Source of the DNA: Polytrichum commune
Taxonomy: Eukaryota; Streptophyta; Polytrichopsida; Polytrichales; Polytrichaceae
Direction: 5' to 3'
Assembly: GCA_950295325.1 (NCBI GenBank)
Contig: OX485808.1
Location: 9,488,501 to 9,552,500, forward strand
DNA length: 64,000 nucleotides
Of this stretch, positions 45,993 to 55,842 are shown piece after piece. The notes below the pieces were generated by a model. That model saw only the letters and a program-made list of their open reading frames with translations, searched no databases and was not told where the DNA came from. Numbering within the stretch: position 1 is the first letter of the stretch; each line of letters opens with the position of its first letter. Both the position numbers and the translations under genes were made by a program.

Positions 45993-48900
45993 CATGTGGG
46001 GGTCGTCCTGCTGATGGGGCGGGGGCATCACCAGGGGCGGCCGAAGTGGTGGGGGGTCAGAGGTCTAGAAGACCCGGGAAGGCGCCATAAATTGGGGTCA
46101 TCCGCTTGTTGAACCGGCGGATACGGACGGATGTGGGGGGGAACCATGTGCTGAAAGCTGAAGGAGGATTGCGGCACGGGCTGCGGAGGAATGTTCTGGG
46201 GAGGGAAACCGGGGGGCAAGTGTGGAAATGAGCCCGGGGGAGCCACCACCAAACCCTGCGCCCACATGCCTCGAATCACTTGCGTGATCAAGTCCGCGCT
46301 AGTTGGAGGTTGCGCCAATGCCCGCAGTCGCTCTTGTTCCAATAAGAGAGCCCTTAGCTCTGCCACTTCGTTCCGCACTGAGGGTTCTTCAGCAGCGGCC
46401 TTTTGCAAGCGGACGCGCTGTTCTTCGTCCCTTAACATCTTCTCGTTGGCTTCTTGCACAGTGAGGACTTCCAGCTTCACCTTCACCATCCCTGCGAAGG
46501 CACCTGGAGAGGGAGGGTCCGACCTGAGCCGTTTGGCGAGCTCCATGTCGTCCTCGTCTTCGCTGCTAATGGCAATTGTCTCCTCGATGGCATAGTCGCC
46601 ATAGAGTTTCTTGCCTTTTAGTTTCCTCCTCTCCCTGAACGCGGCAGTCGCGTCCCTGGAGTACATGTCGCGGGCATCATCAACCGTCAGGACGGGCACC
46701 AACTTACTTTGTGGAGTTGCTACCCGCATTGCCTTCTTTCGTTGAGGGGCTTCAGATTCCTGAGTGAAGCTTGTTCCCCCTTCTTCGACCTCGCCCTCCA
46801 CTTTAGCCTCTTCTTCCTCCTCTTCCACCTCCTCATCTTCCTCCTCCTCCTCCCCCTCCTCATCACGCGGTCGCCGAGAGGATGTGCCTGGATGCACTTG
46901 GACCAGAGGCTCTGGTACAGCAACTGGAACCCTTATGGCCAATTCTTCAGGGTTCACACGCCTCGCCTTATCCAGCGGGCTCTCACCCCCTTCAACAGTC
47001 TCCTCGGCGTAGCTCCCAGGGATCCAGTCTAGTATATCCATCTTCTTCGCCAACGATTTTTGGGCCTTGTAGAATTGGATGTCATTAAGGTCTACATAGC
47101 TGTACACGTTCAGCCCCAACATCTGCAGAAAATCCCACCAGATGTTATTATATGGCATAACATGTGATTCCACCGAAAAGGGGAAGTACATACAAGACCT
47201 AATATCAATTGCAAAGGTTATAGTTTGGGTCGAGCGACCCAAACTAGCATCAGCGTTAGTTTGGGTCGCTCGACCCAAACTATGAAAACAATTATGATAA
47301 GGAGATTACCATGCCAGCGAAGATGGGTTTGGTGCCGCCGAAGACGTTGAATATACAGTCCCCTCTTCTCGTCAAGGCCCTCATTATTCGAAGATAGAAT
47401 TCCATCCGCAACTCGTCCGAATGGTATATGGCATATTTTGCCTCGTCGTAGAGGGACTTACTTGCACCCAGGCCTTCTGGAACTTGGAATAGTTTCTGCA
47501 TCCGGGTTATGGGGTGGTTCTCCACCTTCAGCAAGGTTGCTTTGAACACAAAGTACAAGCACAACAAATTCATGACTTTGGTTTTCTTGTCCTTTAGTGT
47601 CGTGTACACCCCCTCCGCCGGTGCAGCAATGTAGTGAGACTTAGACACCGCATACTCAGGCTGCAATTTCCTCACAATTTCATACACCTGCTCTGCTCTC
47701 CTGTCCTCTACTATCCACAGCCACATATCGACCTCCCTAAGCTTAGGGCTTGCATACTCCACGAACTTCGACATGAAGGGCTCGTAGAAGGGTGTACTCA
47801 TTGTGCCCTCAAACGTACTCCCAGGAATACTCCGGAAGTCTATTATGCCAAAGGGGAACCGGTCCGCTGCTCTTACTCGTATTTCTTTCCTGGAATCAAG
47901 GCCGGGCCATCCCTGGATTTTTATAGGGTCAAAAGCGACAAGGTTGAAATGCGCATCCCCCTCAAAACTTACAATCTTCTTCTCCTTTATAAAGTTCGAG
48001 AAGGCACGCGTCGAGTGTTCTGGAAGAGCCAGGTTCTTCCCACCCTTCACCAGTTTTGACTTTAGGAAGTCTTCTCCTGCCTCCCTGATCAGAGCTGCCA
48101 TGGATGCACTGGTGAAGTTGTATTCAGCCTTGAACGCTCTCCAGTTCACCTCGTTCACCTCGTCATCGACAAAAATGTTCTTTTCCGGGATTAGCTTCTG
48201 CAGCTCCTGGACGATCGTTGTTTTCTTCTTCCTATTCTCCGCCCATTCCTTCATTGTGTAGCATGAAGGAACAAAGGATTTCGGCTTGGTGAAGACTATT
48301 TTGGGGTACACCCAAAATCTCTTAGGGGTCGGGCTGTTGTGCAAGATGTGCGTTGCCGCCTTCCCCATTTCCGCCTCCGAAAGACCCTGCAGACTTCTAA
48401 AGAATTCTCTCATGAGAGGCTTCATCGCCTTGAATCGAGAGGACGAGTTGAAGAGGTTGCATGTGTCAGGATCCACGAGATCCCCTGTCTTGTGTTTCTC
48501 AAACACTGTCTTCCACTTCTGCCAAACCATGTCGGATGATGTAATCAAGTAGATCTCTCCTCGTAGCTCATTGTACTTCTTTTGCTTGTGACTTGAATTG
48601 TCAATTGAGGAGAACTTGTTTATCATTTGGTATTTGAAAAGCTGCACAAGAGCATAGAATGCGTGTTAATTCTCAATATGTTGTTTCCAAACAAAGAAGA
48701 AAAATGATGAACAACAAACTGCGTAGACAAACACAAAGTTTGGGTCGAGCGACCCAAACTGTATGAAGAAACACAAGGTTTGGGTCGAGCGACCCAAACT
48801 GTATAAAGAAATACAAAGTTTAGGTCGAGCGACCCAAACTGTATGAAGAAACACAAGGTTTGGGTCGAGCGACCCAAACTGTATAAAGAAACACAAAGTT

Positions 48901-50351
48901 TGGGTCGAGCGACCCAAACTGTATGAAGAAACACAAGGTTTGGGTCGAGCGACCCAAACTGTATGAAGAAACACAAAGTTTGGGTCGATCGACCCAAACT
49001 CTGTTTGAGAAACAATGCTCACCTCCCACTTTGGATTTTTGTCTTTTGCATTCTCCTTTTCCTTGGGAGGCCGGCCGTAGAACTCCCACACATCCCGCGA
49101 TGCCATGATGTTCCTAATCCAAGGAGCTTGATATGCCCGCTTCTTGTTATTCATGTTGAAATAGCGGGAGATATCGCTCAGCCGGGTTTCGTCGTCCGAC
49201 CACACGACCAATGCCTTCCATACCTTCAATTTATTCTTTAGACCATTGGGATCATTCCACTCCGTCATCAGTTGAAGTTTCTTTGAAGCTTCAACGCTGT
49301 GCTGACCGTCAATCAGCCAAAAATCGCCTTTCTCTATAGAAGGCCACATATCCGGTGTAGGCATTCTTTTGTGTCCCTGAGGCATGACAACAATAGTCTG
49401 CCTATCATGTTTAAACTGGTCGCTCACCATCTGGGCGATTAACCAATCAACATACGCATCTTCCTTTGCCCGAACGCACTTCTCTGGTGGCGCTAGGTGG
49501 CATTGTGCGATGTTGACATCAAACTTGAATTCTCTGCCCATGAAAAAACAATGTAAACACTTGGTGTCGAAATTGTTCAGTATTTTCTGGATCTCCGATG
49601 GCTCCACTCCTTCCCCGGGCTTGGGCATACGTAGCTCCGGTGAAACAGGCTCATCTGTCATGGCAGATGCTGACTCTCTCGTCCTCTTAGATGGTGTCGT
49701 CTGCCGGCTTTGTGATGGCGTCGGTGTTTCACTATCAGCAGGAGTTGCCGTAGGTGTTGTTCTCCTCGAGTCAGCTGGAACCGGTCGGGGCTTCCTCACT
49801 GTTTGAGGTCTTGACGACCCTGCGCCCTCTTCAGCAGTCGCCTTGCGCCTCACAGCTTGTTGAGATTTTGACTTGCTTTGCTGGGTCTTGTTTATTGCGT
49901 TGATTGCCTGCTTAAGTTTAGTGAACCTGGTTGCAACCTTCGTGTTTGAAATGATCGCATCTATGATGATTGTATCCGGTTTAACAATGTCTGGCTCAGC
50001 GCAGGATTCCTTCACGTATACCGGATCGAATGGCTCGGCTTGCTCATGCATGAACATGTGCACATTTTCCAGAGAAGAGTTTTCCAGGATGACGTCAACG
50101 TGCTCTCCTAGAGCCTGAACTGATGCTACCTCCCATCCCGTCAAAGGATCCCATGTGTGTTGCTCCTCCGTGCCAACTTTCAAAACAAGGAGGATTTTGA
50201 ATTGAGCTGCCTTTACTACAAGAAAGGACCATGCAATTACAAGGTCTTCTTTTGCTACGTAGGATTCGTTTTTAGGAGTTTCGTGCTCTTGTCAGATGGC
50301 GTCTGGTGCCGGCTTGAACCATCGTTCTCCAGGTCTTTTCTTGGGGGGCAT
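45612..50351 (-). CDS. Element 1 gene A: ParB-like domain plus degenerate DNA methyltransferase-like fold
   Basis: Exons 50351-49023, 48641-47310 and 47122-46028; introns 381 and 187 nt, both phase 0. Exon 1 ends in a ParB/Srx-type block: LIAQMVSD...RQTIVVMPQ, FWLIDGQHSVEAS (about residue 345), then LVVWSDDETRLSDISRYFN. Exon 2 has FGIIDFRSIPG (about 708; place of DPPY), MWLWIVEDRRAEQVYEIV, and NVFGGTK (about 875; place of the DPFxGSG loop). It continues over the intron into MLGLNVYSYVD. That order is the beta-class N4/N6 layout, but key residues are changed. Exon 3 has an acidic IAISSEDEDD, VKLE, a coiled coil and a Pro-rich tail. A TGA at codon 20 (50292-50294) breaks the most likely start. 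A tail at 45612-46031 is open in another frame, with its start overlapping the exon 3 stop. No RNA evidence, so exon ends are inferred. Confidence 0.72.
47224..47279. repeat. Element 1 palindrome pair in gene A intron 2
   Basis: Two copies (47224-47243, centre AG; 47260-47279, centre CT), both inside the 187-nt intron. Element 2 also has two of its own palindromes in this intron. Confidence 0.93.
48739..48998. repeat. Seven palindromes at a 40-bp step in gene A intron 1
   Basis: Starts at 48739, 48779, 48819, 48859, 48899, 48939 and 48979: an exact 40-bp period of palindrome plus a CTGTATGAAGAAACACAAG-like spacer. The array fills most of the 381-nt intron. One copy has a G-to-A change in an arm, and the last has centre AT. 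Confidence 0.95.
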
Positions 50352-50376
50352 CAACAAGTAGAAATACATATGTTAG

Positions 50377-51192
50377 TTTCGGTCGGGCGACCCAAACTCT
50401 TTCAAATCATATAGGCTTACGTCTGGGTTTAGTAACATTTATATATGGGGTTACTTTTCACAGGTTTGGGTCGAACGACCCAAACCTGTGCCTACAATGG
50501 CTAATGAATAATATATTATTTGGCTACGAAAACCAATCTTTATGTTCATGGATACCACAATCATCAGGAGCTACTGTTCTAGTTGTTGGTCATTTCATTA
50601 TTGCTTGGGTGTTTGAGTTGTTGTTTATATTGTAAGTATTGTTCGTAAAGCAGTAAAAATTTACGCAGAGTTTGGGTCGCTCGACCCAAACTTTGTAGAG
50701 GTATGGAATGATCGGCTATGGCCTTAGATGATACCCAAGATGATGATTACCTATATTATCAATTACCATTTCATGCGCTGTTTGGGTCGAACGACCCAAA
50801 CTCTGCAGATGGATTGGGTCGAGCGACCCAAACAGGTGCTAGTTTGGGTCGAGCGACCCAAACTTTGCAGATACATTGGGTCGAACGACCCAAAGCAGGT
50901 GCTAGTTTGGGTCGAGCGACCCAAACTCTGCAGATGGATTGGGTCGATAGGGTTAGATATTCACCCAAGATGATGATTAAATTAATTATAAATGAACATT
51001 TGATGCGGAGCTTGGCTAAACCCTAAACCCAAACAATGCTTCTGGTTTGGGTCGAGCGACCCAAACTCTGCAGATGGATTGGCGCCCACGACCCAAAGCA
51101 GCTGCTAGTTTGGGTCGAACGACCCAAACCATCTTCAGAGTTTGGGTCGAACGATCCAAACCAGCTGAAGAGTTTGGGTCGCTCGACCCAAA
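50377..51192. repeat. Element 1 palindrome cluster upstream of gene A
   Basis: Copies at 50377, 50464, 50671, 50781, 50813, 50843, 50875, 50906, 51046, 51109, 51141 and 51173, plus decayed halves near 50938, 51079 and 51230. Those from 50781 to 50906 are spaced 30-32 bp, about three helical turns, so bound dimers would lie roughly on one DNA face. The first is 25 bp upstream of the presumed gene A ATG. Confidence 0.92.
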
Positions 51193-51230
51193 CCAGCTGC
51201 AAAGTTTAGTGTTTTAGGGTTTCAAACTGA

Positions 51231-54200
51231 AGTTTGGGTCGTCTCTCGAAACACTTTTGATTCCAGAGACCTTTATAATGTGTTTACGCAGCATATACAA
51301 TGCTTATGCATTGTATATGCTGCGAAACTCTAAAGAAATTTACACACATAAAGAAGTTGAAGAAATTACCTTGCTTTGCAAACTACACAACAAGCTGTTG
51401 TTGGAAGCAGTTCTAACAAGCTAGTCTTGGAAGCTGATTCTAGAAAGGATTGGATATCAGAAAACTAAGAACGCCTCACAAACATTCACTCTGAATTGAA
51501 GAAGCTTTCACAAACATTCACTCATAATTAAACAATCCCTCACAAACATTCACTCTGAATGTAACAAGTGTTTACAAACATGAACAAAGAAGCTATCTGA
51601 AGGCCACACATGCACCCTGATTTTCGAACAATCATTCTAATTCTGAAATCACTCTACACTCACACATGAATGTTTCTAAGACCAGGAGGAACTGATACAA
51701 CCACTTTGAAACAACACTCACACTCCAAAACAACAAAGACGTTCTGAAATGGCTAAAATGTATAGATTTTAATACAAAAACAAACCCTAAAACTCATACT
51801 ACACTCAGAACTCGCTCAATGCGCACTCAATGAACAACAAAATAGATCAAAAGAAGAGGAGGAGTGAAAGAGACAATGAGATAATGATGAAGAGGGAAGG
51901 AGAGAGGGAATGCGAGTTCGACAAGGAGAGAGAGAATGCAAGGGAGGAGGCGGCGCTTTCAACAGCGGCGGCGCCTCCAAAAAGTATGAGGAACGTACAA
52001 AGGAGGAGGAGCTTGGAGCGGAGGAGAGAGAAGGAGAAAGTGCGGAGGGGAGAGTGAAAGGGGGAAGGTCACTCAAGGGCGGGACCCATTCGGGCCGGCA
52101 CCTTTCGTGTCCGTTCGGCTCATGGCCGCCACGTGTCACGGGGCGCTCCATGGCCCAAACGAATACACAATATGGGCCATTGGAGAGCCCCAGGCCCATC
52201 GACGGTCGATAGGCCTCGCAGGTGGGTATCCTTTAGCCACCTATCCCATACCATCCTTGAGGATACTAAAAAACCTTTATAGCCTAAGGTTTTTAATTTA
52301 ATGGTCCCCCGATGGATTTGCTCATATCAAATAATGAAATTGTATTGGTTTTGTAATTTTAGTAATCTACACATATGGATGAATCGAGAATGATAGATAC
52401 TAGACTAAGAGGAGTATTTAATAATTATATTGCAATCCTCGTAGGCAATTACATAATGGAATAATATAACTATGGTAACCATTTACACAATGAATGGTTT
52501 CGAGTTATATATTGTAATTATCTATGAAGGTTGTTGGTAAAGGACAATGCTCTAGCCTACGATGGATCCGTTAACACATACCATTGAACTAAATCTAATT
52601 ATACAAGTTTATGTAATGTCATTCATTATAATATGGAATTATGCAATATTAAGTGTTGACAACTTAATATCATTGTTGTTTGCGAAAAGCAACAAAGATG
52701 TTGTTTGATTTATAGCATGATGGAACATTAACATACTTATTTAGAAGTTTACATATTTATGAGATACAAATATATTGAAGCGGGTGTTTTTGCTGAAGAA
52801 CCCAATTAAGAACTCATATGAAGATGGTTTAGGTAGGACGACCCAAACATTAGACAATGTTGTTGTTGTTCATATATTTAGTTGAGACAAGATAAAGTCT
52901 ACAAATATTGAATATAGTGATAGTAAATGAGAGAAGCACCATTTATACAAATATGAAGCTATCAAATACTAATATGTGGAGTTCAACATTATATGAAGCC
53001 ATTTAAGCAATCACTTTGTTGTTCGATGATCCCTCCACATATATTAAACAACATATCTTATTAGGAAATGAGGCACAAATTACAGTAGATGGTGTTCTAT
53101 ATGGAAGCCACACGGGTAGGTCACTCTAAGGCATTTTTGTGCACCACGTGCGGCTCAGGGTTTTTTGTTTTGGGGCTATTTACCTTCAAGGGTTGAATTA
53201 AAGCCTCCCTATAATTACTTAAATTTGAAAAATGGCCCATTTGTTTGCACCCTTCCATTACTTATATTGTCCAAGTCATTGCAATTTTTTGTACTCTATA
53301 TTCCTTTTAAGTAATAAAAGCTAATCTACTTCCTAACGCATTGACGAGTGTTAAGGGAAACCATGGAAACAAAGAAGGGTGCAAACAATAATATCATTGC
53401 AAACAAAATTATGAAGAAAACACATAGGAGACCATAGCAAACATTATACTAAACATACCTTCTAGGAACCTTATCTTCAGCCCCTATATTAATTTTACAA
53501 AAAAATAATGGCCCACATTTTATGTCCATCTAACTTACTTATAATGGGATTGTCTACATTTAATGGCCCCTTCATTATTTGGAATTCCTTTATAATTTTT
53601 ATTTCAAATGATTTTAATCCTCTCTATATTATGCCGCACGTCGTTTTTAAAATGCACTAAGTGACCTACCCGTGGGAAACAACCCTGAACAACTACGAGG
53701 GTGTAGGGTGTAGGGTTTAGGGTTTAGGGTTTAGGGTATATAAATGTGTCTTGTTGCACTCGAAGCCATAAATGAATGGCGCATAGGTCAAATGAGGGGG
53801 CCAAGTCGCTTGTGGTTCTAAAAACAAATGTATATAGATATCACAATAGTCTAATTCATGAACATGAACGTTGGTTACATTTCATGTTATGTTTGTTATG
53901 AGGACGTACATATTCGACTTTGCATGTTTGGCTCACATGCAAAGCTGCAATGGAGTTCATGATAGGTTTAAAAATCCTTGAAAGAGCGAACTAAAAAGTG
54001 TCATGTGTCCTTACTAACACTATGTTCAAACATATGACCTTTATAATTAACATTGAGTGTTTCAGTTTACATTTAATGTTAATTACTGTCATAGTGGTAT
54101 TGGTACGTCGTAGATGCGTTCATATTTAGTGTATAAATCTCTAAATATCTTATTTAGTGTAGTGACACTAGAACACACCAACATGTATTTAAGGACATGT

Positions 54201-55075
54201 TCTGCTCAACTTGCATTGAATAGATACAACTATATATGTTTAGATTTTTCATCAAACATTTGTTAAAACAAATAAAGTTGACTACATTTTTTTGGCAAGC
54301 CAAATCAATAAAAACTATAGGTACAAAACACATCTACAATAAGTATGATATTTAGTGTTTGATACACTAAATACAAGTGCATACACAATATATCAATAAC
54401 CATATGAAAGTAATAAACATTAAATATAAACTCAAACAATAAATATAAGCTATAGTAATATGTGGCATTGACATGTTTGAATTTAATGTTAGTAAGGATG
54501 TGAAAAGAAGAAATATACGTGAGAGTAGAAGGTAGCAACACATTTACTTCTAACACTAACTGTCATAGGATTGAAAATTAATGTTGAGCATGTAAGGGTG
54601 GTAACAACACTACATATAATCAAATCCACACATCATATTTTGTGTAGTTATTTAATAGCGGAATTAGGAGGTTAGTTGTCCAAGGTCATTTGATGGTTGG
54701 CGCCACGAAGAGGCAGGCTAAATATGGATGCTCTATTACCAACAAGAAGCGGGAAATTCTGTCAGAAGGTTTGAACTTAGGTTTAGGGTTTACGTTCGGG
54801 CGGGAAAGGGATCCAAAGAGGAAGGCCAAGGCGGAGGCGGGTAGTATAAAGTACCAAACCCCCCAAACCCCCCAAACTTCGCTTCTTTTTTCTCATCTCT
54901 CCATTCTGAAATGGTTGCAAGCTCTCTCAAGTAGTGGTGGAGTGCAAGGTTCGTGTATGCATCCGTTGATGAGTAGCTAATTACAACAGCCATGCACGGC
55001 CTGAATTCTTCCAATTAGTATCCACGCAGCTGAATATAGAAGATTACCGAAATTTAAGGCGGAATTTGCGGAATG
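51231..55075. other. Element 1 central spacer
   Basis: About 3.8 kb, AT-rich, no convincing gene. It contains repeated CACAAACATTCACTCTGAAT blocks (about 51478-51600), which sit where element 2 has its CTCTCAAGC repeat and may be the gene A leader. It also holds a MITE-like inverted-repeat unit (53111-53674) and a run of TTTAGGG (about 53700-53736). Near 54690-54990 is GC-richer sequence that may be the promoter and first exon of the transposase-like gene. Confidence 0.5.
53111..53674. mobile_element. Possible MITE with CACGGGTAGGTCACT ends
   Basis: The two ends, CACGGGTAGGTCACT and its inverse AGTGACCTACCCGTG, enclose 564 bp, with weaker inverted similarity continuing inward (GCATTTT). I could not fix a target duplication, so the superfamily is open. 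Confidence 0.5.
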
Positions 55076-55649
55076 TTTGGGTCGAGCGACCCAAACCCAC
55101 CCCCATAGTGAGGTTTGGGTCGAGCGACCCAAACCCACCCCTATCACAGGCTGGGCCTGGATTAGCAGGCCCATCCTGTCACGAGGTTTGGGTCGCTCGA
55201 CCCAAACCCACCCCCTCTCACGGGCTGGGCCTAGATTAGCAGGCCCATCTTGTCACGAGGTTTGGGTCGAGCGACCCAAACCCACCCCTATCACGGGCTG
55301 GGCCTGGATTAGCAGGCCCATCCTGTCACGAGGTTTGGGTCGAGCGACCCAAACCCACCGCTATCACGCGCTGGGCCTGGATTAGCAGGCCCATCCTGTC
55401 ACTAGGTTTGGGTCGCACGACCCAAACACACCTCCATTGTGAGGTTTGGGTCGAGCGACCCAAACCCACCCCTGTCACGGGTTGGGCCTGGATTACCAGG
55501 CCCATCCTGTCACGAGGTTTGGGTCGCTCGACCCAAACACACCTCCATTGTGAGGTTTGGGTCGAGCGACCCAAACCCAGCCCCATATCACGAGTGGGTT
55601 TTGTTTAGCAGACCCATCCTGGAACGAGGTTTGGGTCGCTCGACCCAAA
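55076..55649. repeat. Element 1 palindrome cluster upstream of the transposase-like gene
   Basis: Ten copies of the TTTGGGTCG palindrome, first at 55076 and last at 55630. Most are followed by CCCACC and a second small palindrome (GGGCCTG...CAGGCCC) in a unit of about 73 bp. The cluster ends about 190 bp before the acceptor TGTGTAG and ATG 55843, so it probably lies in a leader intron, as in element 2. Confidence 0.93.
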
Positions 55650-55842
55650 CCCACCCTCATGCACACAATGGGGATGTGCATAGACGGATCCTGAACAAAC
55701 TGTTGTGCGCTCCATCCTTTTGGAACCCATCGATATAATATTCATACAACATGTGTTATGATAAGGTTTCTGTGTTTTTCTATTGGACCCTATAGCTTTT
55801 GTCAATTCTTTACAAGGTTCCATGTTCATGTGTGTAGGCAAA

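Noticed and set aside
48739..48998. C-terminal extension of gene A exon 1 with repeated VWVARPKPCVSSYSLG units
   Set aside because: The extension reads through a GTGAGC donor into the intronic 40-bp array; element 2 splices at the same place.
20105..55649. Palindromes as large serine recombinase attachment sites (2-bp centre)
   Set aside because: The 2-bp centre fits, but attachment sites normally keep one central dinucleotide and occur once or twice per element. I saw no serine recombinase gene.
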